From Thermococcus guaymasensis DSM 11113 (GTDB lineage: Archaea > Methanobacteriota_B > Thermococci > Thermococcales > Thermococcaceae), in the NCBI RefSeq assembly GCF_000816105.1, contig NZ_CP007140.1:1824388-1888387 (forward strand): DNA of 64,000 nucleotides, in the 5' to 3' direction. Within the stretch, counting starts at the first letter, position 1. Each line of letters starts with the position of its first letter. Below the pieces are notes generated by a model that saw only the letters and a list, made by a program, of their open reading frames with translations, was not told the DNA's origin and did not search any database. The translations under genes were made by a program, and so were the position numbers. Positions 43,230 to 51,653 of the stretch are shown here, piece after piece.

Positions 43230-43234
43230 CGGTT

Positions 43235-43582
43235 ATGAGGGCCCGAATCATTGAGCGCTTCAAGTTTGAGGCGGCCCATGCGGTTTTAATCGATGGAAAG
43301 CCCGAGGAGCTTCACGGGCACACTTTCCGGCTGGAGGTGACTGTGGAGGGCCCTATAAAGGAAGGCTACGTCATAGACTTCATTCAGCTAAGAAACCTTG
43401 TCAACAGGGTTCTGGAAAAACTCGATCACAAGAACCTCAACTTGCTTTTTGAGAACCCAACGACCGAGAATATTGCACTGTGGATAGGAGAAGAGGTATC
43501 AAGGAGTCTCCCAGAAGGAGTATTCCTCAAAAGGCTGGTTCTATGGGAAGGCGAGGAAAACGGTGTCGAGCTGGAGTTTTAG
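43235..43582 (+). CDS. 6-pyruvoyl-tetrahydropterin synthase/QueD family protein without the usual Cys
   Basis: A 115-residue PTPS-fold protein. Zinc ligands are the His of FEAAHAV and both His of HGHTFRLEV. The usual catalytic Cys a few residues before HGH is absent; the motif is KPEELHGH. A glutamate at this position is described for the archaeal PTPS-III type, which makes 6-hydroxymethyl-dihydropterin for folate or methanopterin; that role is inferred. The ATG at 43235 has GGTGA. It overlaps the convergent ABC gene by 4 bases. Confidence 0.82.
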   Translation: MRARIIERFKFEAAHAVLIDGKPEELHGHTFRLEVTVEGPIKEGYVIDFIQLRNLVNRVLEKLDHKNLNLLFENPTTENIALWIGEEVSRSLPEGVFLKRLVLWEGEENGVELEF

Positions 43583-44187
43583 CCGATTCTTTTCAATTTT
43601 CCCTCTTCAAGAAGGTACACTGAGTCACATTTTGGGCCAAGAACCTCGATGAAGTGCGTGACGCTCACAACGGTCTTACCCTGCTCTCTGAATAGATCAC
43701 AAACAGAGAGCATGGCGTTCCTTGATTCAATGTCCAGGGACACTAGCGGTTCGTCGAGAAGCACGAGTTCAGGGTTTCCCGCGAGGGCACAAACTAGATC
43801 GAGCTTCTTCACGGTGCCGTGGGAGAGTTTCTCCACAGGAACATGCATGACCTTTTCAAGGTCAAGAAGGGTGACAAGCTCATTGACCCATCCGGGGTTA
43901 ATGTTGCCAGTTAGTCTCGAAAAGAGTTCTATGTTGTCTTTCACCGTCAGTCTGGAGTATAAGGCCGGTTCTTGGGCAACGAAGCCGATCCCGGAGACAT
44001 TGAGTTCAACCTTTCCCTCAAAATCGGTTAAGCCGGCTATAACCTTCAAAAGGGTACTCTTACCGCTCCCGTTCTTTCCAATGATGCAAACCGATTCCCC
44101 CCGCTCTATCTCAAGATTGACATCGTTGAGTACCAAATGGCTTCCATAGCGCTTCCTAACGTTTCGGAGGACTACTGCATGATCCAT
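43579..44187 (-). CDS. ABC transporter ATP-binding protein
   Basis: A 202-residue ATPase. Walker A is IGKNGSGKSTLLK, the Q-loop is GFVAQEPALYS, the signature is KLSHGTVKKLD (an altered LSGGQ), Walker B is ELVLLDEPLVSLD, and the H-loop is SVTHF. It is short and at the low end for ABC ATPases. It overlaps the permease gene by 16 bases. With one permease it forms an ABC-2 type exporter, probably of a lipid, drug or peptide. Confidence 0.9.
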   Translation of the reverse strand: MDHAVVLRNVRKRYGSHLVLNDVNLEIERGESVCIIGKNGSGKSTLLKVIAGLTDFEGKVELNVSGIGFVAQEPALYSRLTVKDNIELFSRLTGNINPGWVNELVTLLDLEKVMHVPVEKLSHGTVKKLDLVCALAGNPELVLLDEPLVSLDIESRNAMLSVCDLFREQGKTVVSVTHFIEVLGPKCDSVYLLEEGKLKRIG

Positions 44188-45218
44188 TTCAGCGCCCTCC
44201 TGTGAAGGGTTATAATTCCAACTATAAGGACTGCAACTGACACGACATTGATCAAAATATAATCGGAATAGAGGGACATCTCCACAGGGCGGAACATGAA
44301 AGACCTCATGAGGATTGCGGAGTAATAAGTGGGGATAAGCCTGGCAACTCTCTGGAGAGCCTCCGGGAAGAACCCCACCGGGTAGAAAAGGCCGGAAATA
44401 AAAATAACGAAACCCATCAGGACGTGCAGGAAAGTTTTGGCATGGGCCTCGAACCTCAGAAGCATTGTAACAAAGAGGCCGAGGAGAGAGAAGAAAAGCG
44501 TATTCAAGAGCAGAATGAGCAGGACTTTTACATTCAAGAACGCCTCAACACCCATGGCCTCGTACACGACCAGAATTATCAAACTTTGGATGAAAACAAG
44601 GAGCAGCATAACCACAATTCTCAGGGCAATATTCCGACCGAGAACCCCAAGGAGACGAAGACGTGGAAAAACCTGCTTCTCAGCTATACAATTGTCTGCA
44701 ACCAGCTCAAAACCTATTATCATTGATATAAGCAGGAGAACTCCTGGAAGAAAGAACGTAGGCAGGGAAATTTTCTCATTTATTCCCGTTGAGGAAATCC
44801 CAGCACTCCTCAACTCAACCCGGAGGACTCTAAGGAGATTCTCCGAAATTGAAGCAACAGGGTTCATACTCCTATCGTAGTAGACAACATACTCCCCGTT
44901 TTCAAGGCTCTCGAAATGCTTAACCTCTATCACGACGTAGTATTCCTCGCGCTGGAGGCCTTTAAGGGCTGCATCAAGATCCGAGACCAAATAGGGATGC
45001 GAGAACGTTCTAGCTATCTGCATAATAGCAGACACATCATCCTGACTAACATTGCCCTCAATGACTATTGCCATGGGGGTGTCCTCTGGGATGGCTTCTT
45101 TATAACTGCTTGAAACCACCCCAAAGAACAGAGGTATAAAAATAAGAAAAAACAAAACAGACCTTCTACGGGCTATCAGCTTAATCTCCTTTAAAAACAA
45201 ATCAAAAAGAGAGGACAT
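44172..45218 (-). CDS. ABC-2 type transporter permease
   Basis: A 348-residue permease with the ABC-2 layout: a first helix after SLFDLFLKEIKLIARRRSVLFFLIF, a large extracellular domain of about 130 residues, then about five C-terminal helices (FFLPGVLLLISMIIGFE, IVVMLLLVFIQSLIILVV and others). The ATG at 45218 has GGTGA upstream; the GTG at 45227 is less likely. It is transcribed just before the ATPase gene, about 50 bases after the DUF3352-type lipoprotein gene. Confidence 0.86.
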   Translation of the reverse strand: MSSLFDLFLKEIKLIARRRSVLFFLIFIPLFFGVVSSSYKEAIPEDTPMAIVIEGNVSQDDVSAIMQIARTFSHPYLVSDLDAALKGLQREEYYVVIEVKHFESLENGEYVVYYDRSMNPVASISENLLRVLRVELRSAGISSTGINEKISLPTFFLPGVLLLISMIIGFELVADNCIAEKQVFPRLRLLGVLGRNIALRIVVMLLLVFIQSLIILVVYEAMGVEAFLNVKVLLILLLNTLFFSLLGLFVTMLLRFEAHAKTFLHVLMGFVIFISGLFYPVGFFPEALQRVARLIPTYYSAILMRSFMFRPVEMSLYSDYILINVVSVAVLIVGIITLHRRALKWIMQ

Positions 45219-45267
45219 CAAGTTCACCTGCCCACTATTCTTCCTCTCTGCTAATTTTAGGTATTCC

Positions 45268-46377
45268 TTAACCGTTGATTAAGTCTTCGAGCTCTTTTTC
45301 TATTTCTTCTTCTGCCTCCTTAGTAACCTGATCTCTATTTTCGTTATTTGTTTCATACGTGTAATACATGTATGGGGAGTTTAGTTCATCTATTATTTCC
45401 GATATCAAATCAACACTGGCTTCAATTGTAACGACGACATCCTTTCCGTTCCTCGTGACGGTGATGCCCTCCTCAAAAAGTTTCTTCAAGTTTTCGTTTT
45501 CCTTGACAAATCCCATGCTCTTTACTGTTGCAAGGCTCCCGTTGATAATCTTGGCCATGTCATCCGCTGAGTCCTCGTTTTCAAAGTGAACTACGCTCTT
45601 TAGGTACAGGGCATCCTTCCCTTTGGGAGTGTACACCATTGCAACATACTCAAAGTCTGGGAGCAGTGAAACTATGGGTACAGTCGGAGCGTTTTGAACT
45701 GCCCTATCCACCTCATTTTTAACCTTGGAGGGCATTTTCTCGTAATTGGCAATAGCTACAATGTAACCATTTCCAACTTTCCCAGCTATTCCGCTTAGAT
45801 CCTTGTCATATTCTGCATCCCCCTTCTTCACGTCAATGATGTCTTTCACCATACTTAGAGTTCCGATTATGACGTAATCCCTTTCAACAACAATGCCATA
45901 CCGAGTTCCATCGTAGTCTTCTCCTTTGTAAATAGTAATACCCTTATACTTGGATTCTTCGAGTTCTTCACTCTCCGTTATCTTCTCGATCAGGTCATCC
46001 ACGTCAAACTTGCCCTGAATGTAGATGGCAAAGTCCATTGTTTCAATGTCTCCGTATTCATCGTAGTCAACGTCATTGAGGATGAAAACGCCCCAGTCAA
46101 CGTCGGAGGGATCAACATCCGTTGAATCCTCGATTTCCTCCAGAAATTCCTCGTACTTATCATCATAACCAAAGGTCTCCATGAGGGACTTTGTAGTCTC
46201 GTCTTCTAAGATGGCGGCGTCAACATAAACTACTGCAATAGAGTCCCCCGGAACGACTCGTACCCACTCCTTACTGGCATCGCTGCCTCCAATGCAACCG
46301 GTTGAGGTTACACCCAACGAAAGCACAAGAACAATAACAGCTAATACCGCCAAAGTACCTCTTAGTTTCTTCATCAT
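45268..46377 (-). CDS. DUF3352-like lipoprotein
   Basis: A 369-residue exported protein. The signal peptide ends at STGC (lipidated Cys 28). The sequence RVVPGDSIAVVYVDAA followed by repeated alpha/beta units (DDLIEKITESEELEESKYKGITIYKGED) matches DUF3352, a family of exported archaeal and bacterial proteins of unknown function. The end is acidic and helical. A promoter (AACCTTTATTAAATTTG on the minus strand, about 46405-46421) lies upstream; it may be co-transcribed with the ABC genes. Confidence 0.65.
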   Translation of the reverse strand: MMKKLRGTLAVLAVIVLVLSLGVTSTGCIGGSDASKEWVRVVPGDSIAVVYVDAAILEDETTKSLMETFGYDDKYEEFLEEIEDSTDVDPSDVDWGVFILNDVDYDEYGDIETMDFAIYIQGKFDVDDLIEKITESEELEESKYKGITIYKGEDYDGTRYGIVVERDYVIIGTLSMVKDIIDVKKGDAEYDKDLSGIAGKVGNGYIVAIANYEKMPSKVKNEVDRAVQNAPTVPIVSLLPDFEYVAMVYTPKGKDALYLKSVVHFENEDSADDMAKIINGSLATVKSMGFVKENENLKKLFEEGITVTRNGKDVVVTIEASVDLISEIIDELNSPYMYYTYETNNENRDQVTKEAEEEIEKELEDLING

Positions 46378-46465
46378 TAGACCCCCTAGAATATTACCAC
46401 GTCAAATTTAATAAAGGTTGCGAGGTACTTCTTTCTCTCTATTGAAGGACAACCTCCACATAACA

Positions 46466-46939
46466 CTATTTTTTACAAGATTTTGCTTCCATGACACTTT
46501 TGAGGGAAACTAGTTTGCTTGTATCCTTTTCCAGCACAATCTCTTCAGGGAATGGTACTTTCACAGGGATGGTCTTTCTAATCCCTTCAGAGGTCTGCCA
46601 GTTTATCACGTCTCCCTCTTCGACATCCAGTGATTTAATGAGTCCCATAGGCCCCTCGATTATGTACTTGGCGGGCCTTTTGGGAGAGTACATCCGCCAT
46701 TTCCTCGCAGTCGTGAAGTCCACAACGCGCCTCGTGGAGTCCAGCCATATCACGTCTATGTCGCTCAGCATGAAGAACATGTGGATTGAGGCGTTCAGCC
46801 TGCTCTCATCAGGAAGTACAAAAACGAGGGCGTAGTTCACATTTCCTACGAGCATCAACCCCCTAAAGCGCTTAAGGAATGTATCCGCAAGCTCGACACG
46901 TCCTTGCCAGACTTTTCCTTTTGTCTCGTTGATTATCAT
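46466..46939 (-). CDS. DUF192-domain protein
   Basis: A 157-residue protein with the DUF192 pattern: [16 protein letters not shown] at the N-terminus, then [16 protein letters not shown] and [15 protein letters not shown]. No signal peptide is present, unlike many bacterial members. Function unknown. It has its own promoter (minus-strand AGGCTTATTAAG near 46961-46972) and a start without an obvious ribosome binding site, consistent with a short leader. The C-terminal ~40 residues (after GPMGL) extend beyond the usual domain. Confidence 0.78.
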   Translation of the reverse strand: MIINETKGKVWQGRVELADTFLKRFRGLMLVGNVNYALVFVLPDESRLNASIHMFFMLSDIDVIWLDSTRRVVDFTTARKWRMYSPKRPAKYIIEGPMGLIKSLDVEEGDVINWQTSEGIRKTIPVKVPFPEEIVLEKDTSKLVSLKSVMEAKSCKK

Positions 46940-47093
46940 GTTTCGATGTTCACAGCCAGACTTAATAAGCCTTGTTGGTGGAATGCCCGCCAGGTGGAAA
47001 AATCAGGAAGCAAAAAACAATGTTCCCAGCAGTTAAGGGTCTGGAGAAATGAAACTGGAGAGGAGATAGGGAAAACAACGGAAACCCTAAAGC

Positions 47094-47645
47094 TCAGCCC
47101 TTGAGCTCCTCTGCAAGCTCAAACCCCCTGTGGAGGGCCTTGAGGTTTATCTCCTCCGTGCCCTTCGGAACGGAGTCGCGGACGGCCTGCTCTATCGCTT
47201 CTCTGCTCACGATTCCCGTAATTCCTACGAGTAGTCCCAGGGTAAGGATGTTCATCGTCAGGCTGAGGCCGGTCGTCTCCTCCGCTATCTCCGTCAGGGG
47301 GAGGGCTACGACGTTGAGCTTCTTCTCGAAGTCGAGGTCTCTGTGGGGGATGAGATCTTTTTCGATTATTACTGTCGCGCCCTCCTTTACCGTGCGGAGG
47401 TACTTGTTGTAGGCCTCCTGGGAGAAGAAAACCGCATAATCTGGCTGGAGCGTCTTGGGGTAGTCAATCAGCTCGTCGCTTATGACCACTTCCGCCTTGC
47501 TCGCACCGCCCCTGGATTCCGGGCCGTAGCTCTGGGTCTGGACGGCGTAGAGGTTCTCATAGACAGCAGCCGCCCTGCCGAGGATGACGCTCGCGAGTAT
47601 AACGCCCTGACCGCCGAACCCGCTGAAGAGGACTTCCTTCCTCAT
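47094..47645 (-). CDS. 2-oxoacid:ferredoxin oxidoreductase, gamma subunit (second set)
   Basis: A 183-residue gamma subunit: FSGFGGQGVILASVILG at the N-terminus, the YGPESRGGASKAEVVIS loop, and a helical C-terminus. It shares the enzyme with the alpha and beta subunits encoded just upstream. Start: the ATG at 47645 has GGTGGG and overlaps the beta stop by 4 bases; the GTG at 47654 is part of that site. This set corresponds to the second group in the Pyrococcus operon, whose substrate is uncertain. Confidence 0.9.
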   Translation of the reverse strand: MRKEVLFSGFGGQGVILASVILGRAAAVYENLYAVQTQSYGPESRGGASKAEVVISDELIDYPKTLQPDYAVFFSQEAYNKYLRTVKEGATVIIEKDLIPHRDLDFEKKLNVVALPLTEIAEETTGLSLTMNILTLGLLVGITGIVSREAIEQAVRDSVPKGTEEINLKALHRGFELAEELKG

Positions 47646-48490
47646 TTTTCCCACCCCATCATCTTCTTTGCCCTCTTTATGTACTCCCTGTACTCCCTCA
47701 CGAGGCCGGGCCTGTCCCTGTCGGCGAACTCGCCTATAACAATCTTGCCCTCAAGCTCCTCTGGGGACATCTTCTTTGCCTTGCTGAGCGGAACGGTTAT
47801 CTTCTGGTACCAGCGGATTAGCTCCGGGGCGGTCTTCATCCTGTTCCTCCTTCCAAAGCTTATCGGGCACGGGCTCAGGAACTCGACGAGGGTAAAGCCT
47901 TCTTTGCTGAGGGCCTTCTTGATGCTGTTGATGCCCTGGAGGTAGTTGAAGACCGTCCAGCGAGCAACGTAGTTAGCGCCGGCGGCAACGGCCAGGCCGG
48001 CTATGTCAAATGGGTTCTCAAACTGGCCGTATGGCGCTGTAGTTCCGCGCAGGCCCTTCAGAGCGGTGGGCGCGACCTGTCCGCCGGTCATTCCGTAGGT
48101 GAAGTTGTTGATTAGGATTACAGTCACGTCGAGGTTCCTCCTTATGGCGTGGATGAAGTGGTTTCCACCGATCGCTGCGGCGTCACCATCGCCCATGAAG
48201 GCGATTATCTTGAGGTCGGGGTTGGTGAGCTTTATGCCCGTTGCAAAGGCCAGCGCCCTTCCGTGGGTCGTGTGGAGACCGTCGAAGTTAACGAAGCCGG
48301 GCACACGTGAGGAACAGCCTATTCCGCTGACCCATACAATCTCGTCCTGGTTGAGGCCGAGGTCATCTATTGCCCTTAAAGTGAACTGGAGGACGCTGCC
48401 AATCCCACACCCGGGGCAGAATATCGTTGGGAGCATATCCTTTCTGAGGTACTTGTCGCGAATCTCGTAAGCGGACTTCAGGTACATCAT
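47642..48490 (-). CDS. 2-oxoacid:ferredoxin oxidoreductase, beta subunit (second set)
   Basis: A 282-residue thiamine-diphosphate-binding beta subunit. The iron-sulfur cysteines start with FCPGCGIGSVL, the TPP motif is MGDGDAAAIGGNH followed by LINNFTYGMTGGQ. It closely resembles the beta subunit at 50790. The start overlaps the alpha gene by 4 bases; the ATG at 48487 is an alternative. Confidence 0.92.
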   Translation of the reverse strand: MMYLKSAYEIRDKYLRKDMLPTIFCPGCGIGSVLQFTLRAIDDLGLNQDEIVWVSGIGCSSRVPGFVNFDGLHTTHGRALAFATGIKLTNPDLKIIAFMGDGDAAAIGGNHFIHAIRRNLDVTVILINNFTYGMTGGQVAPTALKGLRGTTAPYGQFENPFDIAGLAVAAGANYVARWTVFNYLQGINSIKKALSKEGFTLVEFLSPCPISFGRRNRMKTAPELIRWYQKITVPLSKAKKMSPEELEGKIVIGEFADRDRPGLVREYREYIKRAKKMMGWEK

Positions 48491-49635
48491 CCCACCACCC
48501 TTCTGACTATCTCCATCGGCGTGTGCACCTCACCGCCAAGCTTGGCTATGAGCTCGACCTCGGCTTTGCCGTTGGCACCCTCCTTGACGAGGTGGTAGAG
48601 CTGTCCGAGGTTCATTTCGGGCACGTATATCTTCCTGACGCGCTCCGCGAGCTCCTCGATGTGGTCGAAGTCGAAGGGCCAGAGGGTGTTGAGCTTGAGC
48701 AGACCCGCCTTAACGCCCTTCTCGCGGAGTATCCTGACGGCACGCACGGCGGAGCGGGAGACGATTCCGGTCGCCACGATGGCCACATCGGCGTCGTCGA
48801 GCATGAACTCCTCGTAGCCTATTATCTCGTCCTTATGGTCGAGTATCTTCCTGAAAATCCTCGTTATGAGCTTCTCGTGGACTTCGGCTTCGACAGTCTT
48901 TGGCCTCCCGCGCTCGTCGTGGGTCAGGCCGGTCACGTAGGTGCGGTAGCCCTTCCCGAATATCGGCATCGGTGGGACGCCGTCGCCGTGCGGATCTCCA
49001 AAGGGGAGCCTGGCCTCCTCCTCGTTCTGGGGAAGCTTTCTCTCAACGAGCTCGATCTCATCAGGGTTGGGAATGTAAACGCGCTCGCGCATGTGGGCTA
49101 TCTCCGCATCGGTGAGGAGAACCACCGGCGTCCTGTACTTTTCCGCCAAGTTGAAGGCCCGGATTGTGAAGTCGAACGCCTCCTGGACGGTCGAGGGGCT
49201 GAGGACGATGAGCATGTGGTCGCCGTGGGTGCCCCATATGGCCTGCATTATGTCGCCCTGAGCGGGCAAAGTCGGCTGGCCCGTTGAGGGGCCTCCGCGC
49301 TGGACGTCAACAACAACTATGGGAGTCTCGGTCATTACTGCATATCCGAGGTTCTCCATCATTAGCGAGAATCCCGGTCCGCTCGTCGCCGTCATCGCCT
49401 TCGCTCCAGCCCAGGAAGCGCCTATTATCGCGGCTATGCTCGCTATCTCGTCCTCCATCTGGATGCTTACACCGTCAACGAGGGGCATGTAGAGGGCCAT
49501 AGCCTCAAATATCTCGCTGGCGGGCGTTATCGGGTAGCCCGCGTAGAAACGGCAGCCGGCAAGGATTGCGGCCCTTGCTATGGCCTCATCACCCTGAATG
49601 AAATCGAACTTTCCAACGGGAAACGGGTACCTCAT
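48487..49635 (-). CDS. 2-oxoacid:ferredoxin oxidoreductase, alpha subunit (second set)
   Basis: A 382-residue alpha subunit with GDEAIARAAILAGCRFYAGYPITP (PP-domain start), the TSGPGFSLMMENLG helix and RGGPSTGQPT. It is paralogous to the alpha subunit at 51653. The gene overlaps the upstream gamma gene by 4 bases. No separate delta subunit is encoded in this half, so it likely shares the one at 52846 or contains none. Confidence 0.92.
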   Translation of the reverse strand: MRYPFPVGKFDFIQGDEAIARAAILAGCRFYAGYPITPASEIFEAMALYMPLVDGVSIQMEDEIASIAAIIGASWAGAKAMTATSGPGFSLMMENLGYAVMTETPIVVVDVQRGGPSTGQPTLPAQGDIMQAIWGTHGDHMLIVLSPSTVQEAFDFTIRAFNLAEKYRTPVVLLTDAEIAHMRERVYIPNPDEIELVERKLPQNEEEARLPFGDPHGDGVPPMPIFGKGYRTYVTGLTHDERGRPKTVEAEVHEKLITRIFRKILDHKDEIIGYEEFMLDDADVAIVATGIVSRSAVRAVRILREKGVKAGLLKLNTLWPFDFDHIEELAERVRKIYVPEMNLGQLYHLVKEGANGKAEVELIAKLGGEVHTPMEIVRRVVG

Positions 49636-50144
49636 TTCAATCCCTCCTCATAACCTGCCATGAAAGCCTTGATGTTCACATCTTCAGTCCCCTTCGGGAC
49701 GCGCCTCCTAATCGCCTCCTCAACGCTCTCCTTCTTCACAACGCCCGTCTTCGCCACGAGGTAGCCGAGAGCGACCATGTTTACTGTCAGAGCGAGTCCA
49801 GTGGTCTCTTCGGCGATTCTGGTGAAAGGCGCGCCGATGTAGTCCCTATCGGGCCTGACCAAATCCGTCTCGATTATTAGGAGCCCGTCCTCTTTCAGCG
49901 AGTCCTTAACGGTGTCGTAGCCGAGCTGGTGAAGCGCTACGAGAACGTCTGCCCTCGTGACCATTACGTCGTAAATCGGCTCCTTCGAGATTATGACGTC
50001 CGCTATGGAGTGGCCTCCCCTGCTCGCGGAGCTGTAGTCCTGAGTCTGAAGAACGTTCAACCCCTCAATCGCGGCGGCCTCTCCGAGGATGACACCGGCC
50101 AGGACGACACCCTGGCCACCTATGCCAGCCAGCCTTATCTGCAT
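49632..50144 (-). CDS. 2-oxoglutarate:ferredoxin oxidoreductase, gamma subunit (first set)
   Basis: A 170-residue gamma subunit: LAGIGGQGVVLAGVILG, DYSSASRGGHSIADVIIS and a C-terminal helix. It completes the delta-alpha-beta-gamma enzyme, although an MNT-HEPN pair separates it from its beta gene. It lies 3 bases after the HEPN stop, so translation should proceed through the insertion. Assignment to 2-oxoglutarate rather than another 2-oxoacid is by gene order in Thermococcales. Confidence 0.88.
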   Translation of the reverse strand: MQIRLAGIGGQGVVLAGVILGEAAAIEGLNVLQTQDYSSASRGGHSIADVIISKEPIYDVMVTRADVLVALHQLGYDTVKDSLKEDGLLIIETDLVRPDRDYIGAPFTRIAEETTGLALTVNMVALGYLVAKTGVVKKESVEEAIRRRVPKGTEDVNIKAFMAGYEEGLK

Positions 50145-50147
50145 GAA

Positions 50148-50525
50148 TTACACCCCCAGATACTCCTTCGTGAACTTCAAAAACTCCTCCGCGCCTTTCA
50201 AAACGTCCCGGGCGTCCCCCTCGGTGTACTCGACAAAAACGTCGTAGTCAGCCGTATGCCTCATGTTCAGGGCCTTTGAATACGCAGTGTAGAGCTTAGC
50301 CGGAAGCACCCCCGTCTTCACGAACTCCTTTCCGAGCTGGGCATGAACTCCCGCATGGCTCTTGGGGTTGACTCCTTTTGAGAGCAGAAGCGCCCTGGCG
50401 CAGTAGAACATCGAGTAGTACGCGCTTGAGATTGCGAAACCATAGTATCCCTTGGAGTAAAGCTCCCAGGAAGCTTTGAGCCTCTCCTCCGCCCTCCTGA
50501 TGAGTGCCCTGATTTCCTCGTTCAT
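50148..50525 (-). CDS. HEPN-domain protein (toxin candidate)
   Basis: A 125-residue four-helix HEPN protein. Visible are EERLKASWELYSKGYYGFAISSAYYSMFYCARALL, the VNPKSHAGVHAQLGKEFV segment and the MRHTADYD motif of the COG1895 type. HEPN proteins paired with MNT nucleotidyltransferases form toxin-antitoxin modules; the HEPN part is the RNase toxin when active. The canonical RX4-6H motif is not obvious, so activity is uncertain. It overlaps the MNT gene by 4 bases. Confidence 0.82.
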   Translation of the reverse strand: MNEEIRALIRRAEERLKASWELYSKGYYGFAISSAYYSMFYCARALLLSKGVNPKSHAGVHAQLGKEFVKTGVLPAKLYTAYSKALNMRHTADYDVFVEYTEGDARDVLKGAEEFLKFTKEYLGV

Positions 50526-50797
50526 ACCGCTATGCCCTCCTTCACGGCACTCTCGTAGAGGCTATCCTTCCTCGTGTGAAGGACAATCATAACCGAAATC
50601 CCTAACTCAAGCGTTAGCTCGGCGCTGAGCTCTCCTGCCCTGTCCCAGTCCTCAGGCTCTATCTTATCGAGTACCACGAGGACGTCAAGGTCGCTCTCGG
50701 GTTTAGCGTCACCCCTTGCCCGGGAGCCGAAGATTATGACCTCCTCCACCCTGTCCCCAAAGGCTTCCTTCACCCTCTTTCCAACGGCCTCAAACAT
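50522..50797 (-). CDS. MNT-type minimal nucleotidyltransferase (antitoxin candidate)
   Basis: A 91-residue nucleotidyltransferase with the signature IIFGSRARGDAKPESDLDVLVV (GSx-ARG-SDxD). In known HEPN-MNT modules this partner modifies (for example AMPylates) and inactivates the HEPN toxin. The ATG at 50797 has GGTGG upstream and overlaps the preceding beta gene by 8 bases; the longer frame to 50839 is rejected. The pair sits inside the oxidoreductase operon. Confidence 0.83.
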   Translation of the reverse strand: MFEAVGKRVKEAFGDRVEEVIIFGSRARGDAKPESDLDVLVVLDKIEPEDWDRAGELSAELTLELGISVMIVLHTRKDSLYESAVKEGIAV

Positions 50798-51653
50798 CAT
50801 CGCCACCCTTAAGGCCGAAGTGCTCTTGAACCTCGTCAATCAGCTTGTTGAGCTCCTCGGTGAACTCGGGCCTCTCTCTGCTGACGAACTCGCCGATTAC
50901 GAACTTGCCCTCGAGCTCTTCCGGGGACATGCTCTTTGCCTTGCTGACAGGGACGCTGTTCTTCAGGAACCAGCGGAGCATTTCGGCGGGCTCTTTCATT
51001 TTGTTCCTCCTTCCGAACTGAACGGGACACTGCGAGATGACTTCGACAAGGGAGAAGCCCTTAACGGTTAGAGCCTTCTTTATACTTTCGATGAGCTGAT
51101 AGACGTGGGCCGTAGTCCATCTCGCCACGTAGCTCGCTCCGGCGGCAGCCACAGTCTCGGATACGTTCAGCGGGTGCTCTATGTTCCTGTAGGGGCTTGT
51201 GGTGGTCTTGGCGCCGAAGGGCGTCGTCGGGGCTACCTGTCCGCCCGTCATTCCGTAGATGAAGTTATTGACGAGAATCACGGTTATGTCGATGTTCCTC
51301 CTCGCGGCGTGGAGCATGTGGTTCCCGCCTATACTCGCCAAATCGCCGTCACCGCTTATGACAACGACCTTTTTGTCGGGCAAACCGACCTTCACGCCGG
51401 TCGCGAAGGCTATCGCTCTCCCATGGGTCGTGTGGAGCGTGTCGGCCAGGAAGTAGGGCGAGGCTATCCAAGCGGAACAGCCTATTCCGCTCACGACAAC
51501 CAAATCCTTCGGGTCGAGCTTGAGCTGGTCAACAGCGTTGGCGAAGGCGTTCAAAACCGTTCCACCGCCGCAGCCGGGACAGAGGGCAGGGGGGAGGGCC
51601 TCCTTACGAAGGTATTTGACCATGGGGTAAGTGGAATAGATTTCTTTCGCCAT
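50790..51653 (-). CDS. 2-oxoglutarate:ferredoxin oxidoreductase, beta subunit (first set)
   Basis: A 287-residue TPP-binding beta subunit: LCPGCGGGTVLNAF, the TPP motif SGDGDLASIGGNH and LVNNFIYGMTGGQ. Its gamma gene comes only after the MNT and HEPN genes. Its ATG overlaps the alpha stop by one base (TGATG). Confidence 0.92.
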   Translation of the reverse strand: MAKEIYSTYPMVKYLRKEALPPALCPGCGGGTVLNAFANAVDQLKLDPKDLVVVSGIGCSAWIASPYFLADTLHTTHGRAIAFATGVKVGLPDKKVVVISGDGDLASIGGNHMLHAARRNIDITVILVNNFIYGMTGGQVAPTTPFGAKTTTSPYRNIEHPLNVSETVAAAGASYVARWTTAHVYQLIESIKKALTVKGFSLVEVISQCPVQFGRRNKMKEPAEMLRWFLKNSVPVSKAKSMSPEELEGKFVIGEFVSRERPEFTEELNKLIDEVQEHFGLKGGDDV

